The notes beneath the pieces were generated by a model. That model saw only the letters and a list, made by a program, of their open reading frames with translations, made no database searches and was not told the DNA's origin. This document shows positions 7,537 through 16,115 of a stretch of 64,000 bases of DNA, piece after piece. The stretch is taken from positions 266,318 through 330,317 of the forward strand of contig JBFFMJ010000003.1 of assembly GCA_041554195.1 (NCBI GenBank), given 5' to 3'. Origin of the DNA: JAPHSX01 sp041554195. Its GTDB lineage: Bacteria; Pseudomonadota; Gammaproteobacteria; Thiohalomonadales; Thiohalomonadaceae. The first letter of the stretch is position 1. Each line of letters begins with the position of its first letter. A program made the position numbers and the translations under genes.

Positions 7537-8730
7537 TTACACCACCTGCCCCGCACTCCACCCCGACGACCAGGCCCACTGGAAGTTATAACCGCCCAGC
7601 CAGCCCGTCACATCCAGCACCTCGCCGATAAAATAGAGCCCCGGCACCGCCTTGGCCTCCATCGTCTTGGAGGAGACGGCATCGCAGTCGACCCCGCCGG
7701 TAGTGACCTCGGCGGTGCGGTAGCCCTCGGTGCCGTTGGGTTTGATCTGCCACTGCTGTAACAGCGTGATCACCTCCTGCTGCTGTGCCCTGCTGAGCTG
7801 GTTTATCGGCAGCTCGCACAGGGGCGGCGGCAACAGGGCTGTGACCATGCGCTGCGGCAGCCACTTTGCCAGTACGGTCTTGAGCTGCTGTTTCGGGTGG
7901 GCCGCTCTTTCACTCTGCAGTGCCTCGCCAAGGTCGCTGTCGGGTAGCCAGTCGATGGTGATCGCCTCGCCCGGTTGCCAGTAGGAGGAGATCTGCAGGA
8001 TCGCCGGGCCGCTGAGGCCGCGGTGGGTGAACAGCACGTTCTCGCGAAAGCTCTGAGCGCCACAGCTGACCCGCGCCTCGACGGCGATGCCGGAGAGTGG
8101 CGACAGCTGCGCCTTGTCCTTCGGTTGCAGGGTGAAGGGAACCAGCCCGGCGCTGGGCGGCCACACCCGGATACCGAACTGCTCGGCGATCTGATAGCCA
8201 TACGGTGTCGCCCCCATGGTGGGGATGGAGAGGCCGCCGGTGGCGACCACCAGCGATTCACAGCTGAGCTCGCCCCGGTCGGTGGCAAGCAGAAAGCCCC
8301 CCTCCTCCCTTGGTGTGATCTGCTCGACCGTGGTTTTCAGCCGGATCGCCACCCCGGCCTCACGGCACTCGGCCAGCAGCATGTCGAGGATATCCTTGGC
8401 ACTGTCGTCACAGAACAGCTGGCCGTGGTCGCGCTCGTGGTAGGGGATCTGGTACTTCGTCACCAGCTCGATAAAGTGCCACTGGGTATAACGGCTGAGC
8501 GCCGATTTGACGAAGTGGGGGTTGTGCGACAGGTAGTGCTCGGCGCTGATATCGTAGTTGGTGAAGTTGCAGCGCCCGCCGCCCGACATGCGGATCTTGT
8601 TGCCCGCCTTGCGTGCGTGGTCCACCACCACGACCCGCCGCCCGCGCCTACCCGCCTCGCTGGCGCACATCAGCCCCGAGGCGCCGGCCCCGATCACGAT
8701 GACATCGGTTTGCTGCTGTGGTGTGGACAT
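7537..8730 (-). CDS. FAD-dependent oxidoreductase, HI0933/BaiN/YhiN family
   Basis: A 397-residue flavoprotein. The N-terminal dinucleotide fold is VIVIGAGASGLMCA (residues 10-23), followed by the family signature KIRMSGGGRCNFTN near residue 45. The C-terminal segment TTGGVDCDAVSS and the GEVLDVTGWLGGYNFQWAWSSG motif complete the FAD site. Family members are uncharacterised or linked to flavin-dependent reductions; the substrate is unknown. The start is ATG 8730. It is transcribed away from the next gene. Confidence 0.9.
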   Translation of the reverse strand: MSTPQQQTDVIVIGAGASGLMCASEAGRRGRRVVVVDHARKAGNKIRMSGGGRCNFTNYDISAEHYLSHNPHFVKSALSRYTQWHFIELVTKYQIPYHERDHGQLFCDDSAKDILDMLLAECREAGVAIRLKTTVEQITPREEGGFLLATDRGELSCESLVVATGGLSIPTMGATPYGYQIAEQFGIRVWPPSAGLVPFTLQPKDKAQLSPLSGIAVEARVSCGAQSFRENVLFTHRGLSGPAILQISSYWQPGEAITIDWLPDSDLGEALQSERAAHPKQQLKTVLAKWLPQRMVTALLPPPLCELPINQLSRAQQQEVITLLQQWQIKPNGTEGYRTAEVTTGGVDCDAVSSKTMEAKAVPGLYFIGEVLDVTGWLGGYNFQWAWSSGWSAGQVV

Positions 8731-8819
8731 TAAGGCCGGCTAGTAGCGCGAAGAGGCGAAAGTATACCGGCGGCGGCGGGGCACCGCTATAATGGCGCAA
8801 ATCAATCCGTGGAGTAGTC

Positions 8820-9209
8820 ATGAACGTAGCTGTAATCGATGCCGGCAATTTAAACGAGGATGCCTATTTTCCCTCGCTTAACCTGAAGAAGTACGCCTGG
8901 GTACAGTATCCGCGCGTCGCCGCCGAAGATATTGAAAAGGTGGTGTGGCGTGTCGATGTGATCGTCGCCGCAGCGGCCCCGGTCGATAAGGCGATGCTCG
9001 ATAAGGCCTTCAAGATCAGCCTGATCGTGGCGGCGGGTGACTCCACCGACCATATCGACAAGGCCGCTGCCGCCGAGCGCGGCATCAAGGTCTGTAATGT
9101 GCCGGGCACGGACCCCGCCAACCCCGACGACGAGAAGAAGATCTGTCGCGAGGTGGTCTCGGCGATCAACGCCTTTATCAAGCAAGAAGACTACAACCGC
9201 GTCGCCTAG
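8820..9209 (+). CDS. Stand-alone N-terminal (substrate) half of a D-2-hydroxyacid dehydrogenase
   Basis: A 129-residue protein matching only the flavodoxin-like N-terminal domain of D-isomer-specific 2-hydroxyacid dehydrogenases. The segment KISLIVAAGDSTDHIDKAAAAERGIKVCNVPGTD matches the family pattern of pre-hinge region and ends where the NAD-binding domain would begin. No Rossmann GxGxxG or catalytic Arg/Glu/His is present downstream, and the next gene is unrelated, so it is a complete short gene rather than a frameshift. RBS GTGGAG precedes ATG 8820. A non-catalytic, ligand-binding role is inference. Confidence 0.75.
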   Translation: MNVAVIDAGNLNEDAYFPSLNLKKYAWVQYPRVAAEDIEKVVWRVDVIVAAAAPVDKAMLDKAFKISLIVAAGDSTDHIDKAAAAERGIKVCNVPGTDPANPDDEKKICREVVSAINAFIKQEDYNRVA

Positions 9210-9223
9210 GCTCGAATAAACCG

Positions 9224-9652
9224 ATGTCCTGTAACTGCTGTGAGTCCGCCAACAAGCCTCCACAAAAGGTGGCCTGCCCGGCGTGTCACCAGGCCGCAGA
9301 GACGGTGAGCACCACCACCCTGCTACACCAGCTGCGCGCACCCTGGCGGCAGTCGCTCGGCGGGCAGCAGTATTACTTCTGCGCCCACCCCGGCTGCGAG
9401 CTGGTCTACTTTGACAGCGCGGGCAGCCGCTTTGACAGCGCGGCGCTGCGCCAGGCGGTGGGACAGAAATCGACCGCGGCGGCGCGCACCCTCTGCTACT
9501 GCTTCGATATCCGCCACAGTGACCTGGGGGATCGCGCAGCGGCAAAACAGTGCCGTGATTTTGTAATTGAAAAGACCCGCAGTAAACTGTGCAGCTGCGA
9601 GACACACAACCCCTCTGGTCGCTGCTGTCTGCGCGACTTTCCTAAGGAGTAA
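9224..9652 (+). CDS. CopZ-like Cys-rich protein with zinc ribbon and [2Fe-2S]-type motifs
   Basis: A 142-residue protein with 15 Cys. An N-terminal CNCC and a CPACH motif resemble the zinc-binding part of the large copper chaperone CopZ known from Archaeoglobus. A central YYFCAHPGCELVYF segment and a C-terminal CYCF...CSC...CC pattern resemble the BFD-like [2Fe-2S] domain of that family. The usual HMA copper-binding domain is absent. It may be a metal or Fe-S shuttle; this is inference. It lies 14 bases after the half-dehydrogenase gene and four before yajD, so the three look co-transcribed. Confidence 0.75.
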   Translation: MSCNCCESANKPPQKVACPACHQAAETVSTTTLLHQLRAPWRQSLGGQQYYFCAHPGCELVYFDSAGSRFDSAALRQAVGQKSTAAARTLCYCFDIRHSDLGDRAAAKQCRDFVIEKTRSKLCSCETHNPSGRCCLRDFPKE

Positions 9653-9655
9653 ACC

Positions 9656-10051
9656 ATGAGTTCAGGTAAACGCCGCCCCGGTGATGCCATCGATACCACC
9701 AAGCTGGATGCGGTGGTCGCCAAGGCGCGTCAGGATATCGAAAAACGCGCCGAGGGCTACCGCGAGCAGTCGCTACGCCTGCACCCGTGGATCTGCGGAC
9801 GCTGCAGCCGTGAGTTTGAACGCTCCAACCTGCATGAGCTGACGGTGCATCACAAGGATCACAACCATAACAACAATCCACCCGATGGCAGCAACTGGGA
9901 GAACCTCTGTCTCTACTGCCACGATAATGAGCACCAGCGTTACGAGGAGCATGTTAAGGGCTACGACACTCTGGCCCCGACCAATGACAAGCCCGCCACC
10001 TTCAACCCCTTTGCCGACCTGGCAAAGTTAATGGACAAGGATGGGGATTAA
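9656..10051 (+). CDS. yajD: YajD-family HNH nuclease
   Basis: A 131-residue homologue of E. coli YajD. The zinc-stabilised HNH fold is complete: CGRCSREF near residue 47, LTVHHKDHNHNNNP with the catalytic His pair near 62, and NLCLYCHDNEH near 84. The C-terminal NPFADLAKLM tail is the family's own. A strong AAGGAG lies eight bases before ATG 9656. Its last codons overlap the start of the sensor kinase gene by 11 bases. Biological target is unknown. Confidence 0.92.
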   Translation: MSSGKRRPGDAIDTTKLDAVVAKARQDIEKRAEGYREQSLRLHPWICGRCSREFERSNLHELTVHHKDHNHNNNPPDGSNWENLCLYCHDNEHQRYEEHVKGYDTLAPTNDKPATFNPFADLAKLMDKDGD

Positions 10052-12407
10052 AACGCTACGCCTGACACTCCTGCTGGCCCTGCTTTTCTGCACCGCCTCT
10101 TATGGCACGACAAATCAGGTAGATGTAAGCGCCGAATCGGTCGCCCTGGGTTCCTCGGCGCGGGTGATCCGGGATCAGGATAAGAGACTCAGCGCCGCAC
10201 AACTGCTGGCCAACCCTGGACGCTATCGCGGCACCCAGGGTGAGGAGATTAACAGCTTCACCTTCACCGATGCCGCCTACTGGTTTGTTGTCCGGCTCAA
10301 CAATCCAGCACCGGCAGCGGTCAGCCGTCTGCTCACCTTCGAGCCCATCTGGCTGGATGATATCCAGGTTACCCTCGCCGCCGACGACGGCTCACTGCAG
10401 CAGTTTCAGGGCGGTGACGTCCACCCTTTTGAGCAACGCTCCCTGTCGCATCGCAAGCCTAACTTCACCCTCACCCTGCCACCCGGGGCGAGTCAGCTGC
10501 TGGTACGTGTGCAGACGGAGGACCCCTTCGTGGTCAACATGCGGCTATGGCAGCAGAGTGCCTTCTACCAGGCCGACAGTCATGAGACGGCCTACCTCGG
10601 TCTGGTCTATGGCGTTCTCGGGGCGATGCTGCTCTACAACCTGGCGCTTTTTCTTGCGGTACGGGAGTCGGTCTACGCCGCCTACGTCAGCTATGTCTTC
10701 ATTTTTATACTGTGGCACCTTATCAATAACGGCCTGCCGTATAAGTTGTTATGGCCATCCTCCCCACTGTGGGCCAACTGGTCACAGTCCGTCTCGCTCT
10801 ACCTGATCATGGTGGGGGGTCTCTATTTTGCCATCAACTTTCTGCAGCTGCGTTACCGTATGCCACGCACCTACAGCTGGGCCATAAGGATATTGCTTCT
10901 GCTCCTTGTCTCTGCTGTTGCGACGAGCCTGGGCGGTTACAAATGGCACGTCACCAGTGCCGTGCTGTGGGTCATCGCCTATACCGCGATCGTCATCATT
11001 CTGGGGCTGCTATCGCTGCGGGACGGTAACCGGGCGGCACGCTACTTCCTGCCCGCCACCGCGGCGGGCTTCCTCGGCTCGGGCATCACCGCGCTGGCGG
11101 TATCCGGCTTTATTCCCTTCACCTTCTACACCTACCGCGCCGTGGATTTCGGTATGCTGCTTGATGCCGTGCTGCTGTCCATTGCACTGGCCGATCGCCT
11201 GAAGATCGCCCGCAACGAGACCGAGCTGGCACGAAGCGCCCTGTTTGATGCCGTGCAGGAGCACGCACTGGAACTGGAGGCCACCGTTGAGCAACGCACC
11301 CGGGAGCTGCGCGAAGCCAATGCCACCAAGGACAAATTCTTTTCCATCATCGCCCACGACCTGCGCGGCCCGCTGGGTAGCCTGGCACTGTTTTATAACG
11401 ACATTGTGAAGAGCGCCGGGGATTTTACCGATGAAATTCTCACCCTCACCCGCGCCACCACCACCAACACCAGCAACCTACTGGAGCAGTTACTTAGCTG
11501 GGCGCGCAGCCAGCGCGGCGAGATCGACTATCACCCGCAGGTCTTCGACCTCAGCCGGTTAACCCCGGAGATAGAACAGCTGTTTGCAAGCCAGGCCAGC
11601 GCCAAGCAGCTCCAGCTAGATCTCGCTATCGATGGCCCCTGTTGGGTCTATGCCGACAAGGCAATGGTTCACACCATCCTGCGCAACCTCACCGGCAACG
11701 CCTTAAAATATACCCCGGCTGGAGGGGTCATTAGTGCCGGTCTCACCTGCGACAGTGGCCACTACAAATTCACCATTACCGATAACGGCATCGGCATCGC
11801 TAAGGCGGTACAGCAAAGCCTGTTTCGTCTCGACGAGAAACCACAATCTCTGCCCGGCACCGACAACGAAACCGGAAGCGGGCTGGGGCTGATCCTCTGT
11901 AGTGAGTTTGTGCAACGCAATAACGGCACCATTGGCGTCACCAGCGAGCCGGGGGAAGGGGCGAGCTTCTGGTTCACCCTGCCCAGGGCCAGCACACAGG
12001 ATATCCAGCAGCCGGATACCCCGCATGAGCTACAGAGGGCACTCACTATTCTGCTAGTCGACGATCAGCAGATCAGCCGTGAGACCGTCAGCCAAATGCT
12101 CCAGGCGATGCAACATAAGGTATACATTGCGCGGAACGGTGCCGAGGCGGTGCAGCTGGCCGCTGACAGGCGGTTTGACCTCATCCTGATGGATATCGAC
12201 ATGCCCGGACTAAATGGCATTGAGGCGACCCGGCTGATCCGTGCCACTAACCACAGGCACACGATTATCGCCTTCTCCTCCTACTTCAGCACGGAGATAA
12301 AACAGCTGGCGCAGGGCGATATCTTTGACGGTTATCTGGAAAAACCGCTCTCCCGGGAGGTGCTTGGCGCGGAGCTGCATCGGCTCTTCACCACGACCAC
12401 AGGCTGA
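10041..12407 (+). CDS. Hybrid sensor histidine kinase, 7TMR-DISM type
   Basis: A 788-residue inner-membrane kinase. In order: signal peptide (1-22), periplasmic 7TMR-DISMED2 sensor domain (about 35-165), seven membrane helices (about 180-385), a coiled coil (about 395-430), HisKA with phospho-accepting H439 in SIIAHDLRGPLG, HATPase domain (N box near 550, DNGIGIA, GSGLGL), and a receiver domain with D718 in LMDIDMPG. DISMED2 domains are thought to bind carbohydrates or other small ligands. Start ATG 10041 overlaps yajD, so it may be translated by coupling. No cognate output regulator is adjacent. Confidence 0.93.
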   Translation: MGIKTLRLTLLLALLFCTASYGTTNQVDVSAESVALGSSARVIRDQDKRLSAAQLLANPGRYRGTQGEEINSFTFTDAAYWFVVRLNNPAPAAVSRLLTFEPIWLDDIQVTLAADDGSLQQFQGGDVHPFEQRSLSHRKPNFTLTLPPGASQLLVRVQTEDPFVVNMRLWQQSAFYQADSHETAYLGLVYGVLGAMLLYNLALFLAVRESVYAAYVSYVFIFILWHLINNGLPYKLLWPSSPLWANWSQSVSLYLIMVGGLYFAINFLQLRYRMPRTYSWAIRILLLLLVSAVATSLGGYKWHVTSAVLWVIAYTAIVIILGLLSLRDGNRAARYFLPATAAGFLGSGITALAVSGFIPFTFYTYRAVDFGMLLDAVLLSIALADRLKIARNETELARSALFDAVQEHALELEATVEQRTRELREANATKDKFFSIIAHDLRGPLGSLALFYNDIVKSAGDFTDEILTLTRATTTNTSNLLEQLLSWARSQRGEIDYHPQVFDLSRLTPEIEQLFASQASAKQLQLDLAIDGPCWVYADKAMVHTILRNLTGNALKYTPAGGVISAGLTCDSGHYKFTITDNGIGIAKAVQQSLFRLDEKPQSLPGTDNETGSGLGLILCSEFVQRNNGTIGVTSEPGEGASFWFTLPRASTQDIQQPDTPHELQRALTILLVDDQQISRETVSQMLQAMQHKVYIARNGAEAVQLAADRRFDLILMDIDMPGLNGIEATRLIRATNHRHTIIAFSSYFSTEIKQLAQGDIFDGYLEKPLSREVLGAELHRLFTTTTG

Positions 12408-12423
12408 TCGTTAAGCCCTGCCA

Positions 12424-13389
12424 CTAGAACTCCATCCAGCGCTCTTTATCGCTGCCGCAGTGCATCGCCTGCTGCAGCTCCTCTACCGGCAGGCGTACCG
12501 GGCAGAGGGTCCAGCGGCGACGATCCCGTCCGTCCAGATCATAAAATACAAATCGTCCTGCCAGCCGGCCCTTGCTGTCGCGCATCACACCGCGCATATC
12601 GATGGGGAGCTCCTTCTGTTCCAGGCGCAGGTATTGCTCTCTTTCATCGAAAAATTGATTCATCAGGGCACTGTAGTTACCGAGTGAATACTCCTCATCC
12701 AGGGTTTTCAGTTGTCGCCGTATTGCCTGCAGCTTCTCCTCAACTCCGCCTTCTCGTCCGCCGGCACTGTGCCGGTGCGCGGCGATAATATCGCGCTCTA
12801 CCTCCAGCTCATGGCGTTGCGCCACCGCTTGCGCAATTTGATCGCGCAGCGACTTAATCAGGCTGTCAAAGAGGTGCGTTTCCAGCCGCGACCTGAACTC
12901 ATCCCGATTCGTTGTCGGCAGCATCAGGGTGTGCGCTTCAAAATAGATCATCGTCTGCTGCACATCCGGTTGCACCATATCGCCGCTGAGCTCACGACCA
13001 AATACCGTCTTCTCCCGGCGCCGCATACCCATTAATGCAAAGAGCTCCCCTCCCGCAGGTTTGCCGTGCTCGCGACAGTAGTTCTTGATCTCCTGACTTT
13101 CACGGACCGTGCAGTAGATCCCCTCTGTGCTGGTAAACAGCGCGTGCAGGAGCGGCTGCTGTGCAAAGCGGCTGGGGCTCAGGTCAATAGGCTCTGGCAG
13201 TGAGGCGGCCAGCTGCTTGGCATACTGCATGGCCATGATGATGGCCGGGCGATAGGCGCAGGGGTAGTTTGAAAATGACTTTAGGCGCGGGTCGATCTGC
13301 TCAACGGCACGCGCCACCAGTGACTCGATGCGCGGGTCGAGCGGCGGCGACGAGAGGCGTCCAAGCAGGGTTCGCAGCAGGGTGAACAT
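12424..13389 (-). CDS. Uncharacterised cytoplasmic protein divergent from NnrS
   Basis: A 321-residue protein I cannot name. It has no signal peptide or membrane helix. Residues 1-150 are mixed, with a Cys-containing SFSNYPCAYRPAIIMAMQYA segment; residues 175-265 are strongly helical and charged, likely coiled coil; the end (about 270-321) is a beta-rich IDMRGVMRDSKGRLAGRFVFYDLDG region. The start at ATG 13389 leaves a 92-base divergent promoter region shared with nnrS that contains an FNR-type site, so joint regulation in low oxygen or with nitric oxide is possible. Confidence 0.7.
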   Translation of the reverse strand: MFTLLRTLLGRLSSPPLDPRIESLVARAVEQIDPRLKSFSNYPCAYRPAIIMAMQYAKQLAASLPEPIDLSPSRFAQQPLLHALFTSTEGIYCTVRESQEIKNYCREHGKPAGGELFALMGMRRREKTVFGRELSGDMVQPDVQQTMIYFEAHTLMLPTTNRDEFRSRLETHLFDSLIKSLRDQIAQAVAQRHELEVERDIIAAHRHSAGGREGGVEEKLQAIRRQLKTLDEEYSLGNYSALMNQFFDEREQYLRLEQKELPIDMRGVMRDSKGRLAGRFVFYDLDGRDRRRWTLCPVRLPVEELQQAMHCGSDKERWMEF

Positions 13390-13431
13390 TGGCTCAATGT
13401 ACCCCATGCGCTATACCTTGTCAGTCCGCTC

Positions 13432-13445
13432 TTGATGTCGATCAA
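13432..13445 (+). promoter_or_regulatory. Perfect FNR/DNR-type binding site
   Basis: TTGATGTCGATCAA matches the TTGAT-N4-ATCAA consensus of FNR, ANR, DNR and NnrR at every defined base. It is 36 bases upstream of the nnrS start and 42 bases upstream of the divergent gene. NnrS genes are regular members of NO/FNR regulons, which supports the call. Confidence 0.8.
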
Positions 13446-13481
13446 GGTAGACTTGCCCCAATCTCTAGAGACTCGCCCCCT

Positions 13482-14675
13482 ATGCTGCATATAGAACAAC
13501 CGACCACCTATCGCTACGCCCTGGATCACCTGGGATTCCGCCCCTTCTTCCTGCTCGCCTCGCTGTTTGCTGTGGTCTCGGTAGCGCTGTGGGCCTGGCT
13601 CTACCGCACCGGTGGTCACCTGCCGGTGCGCGAGCTCTCCGCGATGAGCTGGCATGCCCATGAGATGATCTACGGCTACGCGCTGGCGGTGATCGCCGGC
13701 TTCCTGCTGACGGCGGTGCGCAACTGGACCAGCGTGCAGACGCTGCACGGCAAGCCGCTGCTGCTCCTTGCCCTGATCTGGCTGCAGGCGCGGGTGATGC
13801 CCTTTATCGCGCACCCCGACGCCCTGACCGCGATGGCGCTGCTCGATATTCTCTTTTCGGTCTGGCTCTGCTGGGAGATCTTCACACCTATCTACCGGGT
13901 TAAGCAGTGGCAGCACCTGGGGATCTGGGCCAAGCTAATGCTGCTGCTGCTGGGCCAGTGTTTCTTCTACCTCGGTCTTTTCGGTGTGCTGGAAAATGGC
14001 GTGCAGTGGGGGCTCTATACCGGCCTTTACATCGTCGTCTCGCTGGTGCTGCTGATGGGTCGCCGGGTGATCCCCTTCTTTATTGAGAAGGGGGTCGGCA
14101 GCCCGGTCACCCTGATCAACTACCGCTGGGTCGACCTGAGCTCACTGGTACTGATGCTACTGCTGTGGCTGTTTGCGGTCTTTGTCGAAAACAGGCTGCC
14201 ACTTGCCATTACCGGTTTTGCCCTCTTCGCCATCCACTCGGTGCGGCTGTGGGGCTGGTATGCCAAGGGGATGTGGAGCAAGCCACTGGTGTGGGTGCTC
14301 TACGTGGCCTACGCCTGGCTGGCGGTCGGTTTTCTGATGACGGCCCTGGGGGCTGTCGGCACCCTCTCACCGCTGCTCGGGGTTCACGCCCTGGCCTACG
14401 GCGGGGTCGGCATGCTCACCCTCGGCATGATGGCGCGGGTGGCTCTGGGCCATACCGGGCGCAATGTCTTTGACCCACCCAGAGCGCTGGTGCCGATCTT
14501 CGCCCTGCTGTTTGCCGGTGCCGTGGTGCGGGTGCTGCTGCCGCTGCTGTTCCCGGCCCACTATGCCGATCTCATCCTTCTCGCACAGCTACTGTGGATC
14601 GCCGCCTTCGCCCCCTTTGCCTTTATCTACGCGCCGATGCTGGTGAAACCGCGCATTGATGGCTCTTACGGCTAA
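13482..14675 (+). CDS. nnrS: NnrS family membrane protein
   Basis: A 397-residue polytopic protein with about twelve membrane helices, involved in tolerance to nitric oxide and nitrosative stress in denitrifiers and pathogens; haem and copper binding has been reported for the family. Diagnostic motifs are GFRPFFLLASL at the start, MSWHAHEMIYGYALAVIAGFL, and LTLGMMARVALGHTGR near the end. The ATG at 13482 is preferred because the preceding in-frame residues do not resemble the family and would run over the FNR site. No denitrification enzyme is nearby. Confidence 0.93.
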   Translation: MLHIEQPTTYRYALDHLGFRPFFLLASLFAVVSVALWAWLYRTGGHLPVRELSAMSWHAHEMIYGYALAVIAGFLLTAVRNWTSVQTLHGKPLLLLALIWLQARVMPFIAHPDALTAMALLDILFSVWLCWEIFTPIYRVKQWQHLGIWAKLMLLLLGQCFFYLGLFGVLENGVQWGLYTGLYIVVSLVLLMGRRVIPFFIEKGVGSPVTLINYRWVDLSSLVLMLLLWLFAVFVENRLPLAITGFALFAIHSVRLWGWYAKGMWSKPLVWVLYVAYAWLAVGFLMTALGAVGTLSPLLGVHALAYGGVGMLTLGMMARVALGHTGRNVFDPPRALVPIFALLFAGAVVRVLLPLLFPAHYADLILLAQLLWIAAFAPFAFIYAPMLVKPRIDGSYG

Positions 14676-14721
14676 ACAAGGGTTTGAACCTGCAAGCAGT
14701 TAGGGCAATACTAATCGCCCT

Positions 14722-15564
14722 ATGGAAAATGAAACTCCTCCCCTCAGCAGCGCGGCCCACGCTCCCATTGGCGTGATGGACTCCGGAGTCGGCGGACTCT
14801 CGGTACTACGTGAGATCCACCGCCAGCTGCCCGCCGAATCGCTGCTCTATGTGGCCGACAGCGCCCACCTCCCCTACGGTGACAAAACCCCCGCCTTTGT
14901 GCGCCAGCGGGTTAACTGCATCGCCGAATCGCTAATCGATTTGGGGGCCAAGGCGCTGGTGGTGGCCTGCAATACCGCCACCGCGGCGGCCGTGGAGTCG
15001 CTACGCGAGCGCTTCGCGGTACCGGTGATTGGCATGGAGCCGGGGGTAAAACCGGCGGTACTGGGCAGTAAGCGCGGCGTGGTCGGCATCCTCGCCACCG
15101 AGGGGATGGTGCGGAGCAACCGCATGCGTGAGCTGGTGCAACGCTTCGCCAAGGAGGTGGAGGTGGTGATCCAGCCCTGTCCCGGCCTGGTAGAACAGGT
15201 GGAGCGCCACGCCCTGCACAGCCCCGAGACCTCGCGACTGCTACAGGGCTATCTCGCTCCGATCCTTGAACGCAAGGCCGATACCCTGGTGCTGGGCTGC
15301 ACCCATTACCCCTTCCTGCAGCCGCTGATCGAGCAGCTGGTCGGGCCCAAAGTCACCGTGATCAATACCGCGGCGGCGGTGGCACGGCACCTGCAATACC
15401 GTCTTGCCGAGAGCGCCTTACTTAATTCCGCTAGCGACAGCGCCACCGTTCGTTTCTTTAGCAGCGGCAATGGCGAGGCGCAACGGCAGCTGATCTCGGC
15501 ACTGTGGGGGGAGGAGATCACCGTCTCACTGCTTGATGAGGCCAAAGCACCGGAGCCTGTATGA
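14722..15564 (+). CDS. murI: Glutamate racemase
   Basis: Interconverts L- and D-glutamate for peptidoglycan precursor synthesis. The 280-residue length fits. Both catalytic Cys are present: C83 in VVACNTATAA and C193 in LGCTHYPF, and the N-terminal DSGVGGLSVLREI motif is intact. The stop overlaps the next start (ATGA), beginning a three-gene operon with DUF924 and a glutamine amidotransferase-like gene. Confidence 0.97.
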   Translation: MENETPPLSSAAHAPIGVMDSGVGGLSVLREIHRQLPAESLLYVADSAHLPYGDKTPAFVRQRVNCIAESLIDLGAKALVVACNTATAAAVESLRERFAVPVIGMEPGVKPAVLGSKRGVVGILATEGMVRSNRMRELVQRFAKEVEVVIQPCPGLVEQVERHALHSPETSRLLQGYLAPILERKADTLVLGCTHYPFLQPLIEQLVGPKVTVINTAAAVARHLQYRLAESALLNSASDSATVRFFSSGNGEAQRQLISALWGEEITVSLLDEAKAPEPV

Positions 15565-16115
15565 ACAACGACATCACGCCCAAAACCATTATCGACTTCT
15601 GGTTCTCCGAGCGGGTGCGCCCGTTGTGGTTTCGCTCCACCCCCGCGTTCGATGCCGAGATCACCGAGCGCTTTGAGGCGACCTGGCAGGCGGCCCGCGA
15701 CGGCAAACTGGCCGATTGGGAGTGTGATGCGCAGGGGGCCCTGGCGCTGGTGCTCATCCTCGACCAGTTCCCCCTCAATATGTATCGCGATCAGGGGCCA
15801 AGCTTTTCCACGGAGGCGGCGGCTCGCGAGGTGGCACGCCGTGCCATCGACCACGGTTGGGATAGTGAGCTGGATGACCCGGGTAAGGCCTTTCTCTACC
15901 TGCCCTTTATGCACAGTGAACAGCTCACCGATCAGGACCGCTCGGTTGCCCTGTTTGAGGCCGCGGGGCTCGATGAAAACGTACGCTTTGCCAACCACCA
16001 CCGCGACATCGTGCGCCGCTTTGGCCGCTTTCCCCACCGCAACGCCGCGCTGGGGCGTGAGTGTACCGACGATGAGCGCAAGTGGCTGCAAAGCAAAGAG
16101 GCGTTTCACGGATGA
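15561..16115 (+). CDS. DUF924 family protein
   Basis: A 184-residue protein of the DUF924 family, which has a TPR-like all-helical fold and no established function. Characteristic segments are IIDFWFSERVRPLWF at the start, LALVLILDQFPLNMYR in the middle, and FANHHRDIVRRFGRFPHRNAALGR near the end. It overlaps both neighbours by four bases (ATGA), so it is translationally coupled within the murI operon. Confidence 0.92.
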   Translation: MNNDITPKTIIDFWFSERVRPLWFRSTPAFDAEITERFEATWQAARDGKLADWECDAQGALALVLILDQFPLNMYRDQGPSFSTEAAAREVARRAIDHGWDSELDDPGKAFLYLPFMHSEQLTDQDRSVALFEAAGLDENVRFANHHRDIVRRFGRFPHRNAALGRECTDDERKWLQSKEAFHG

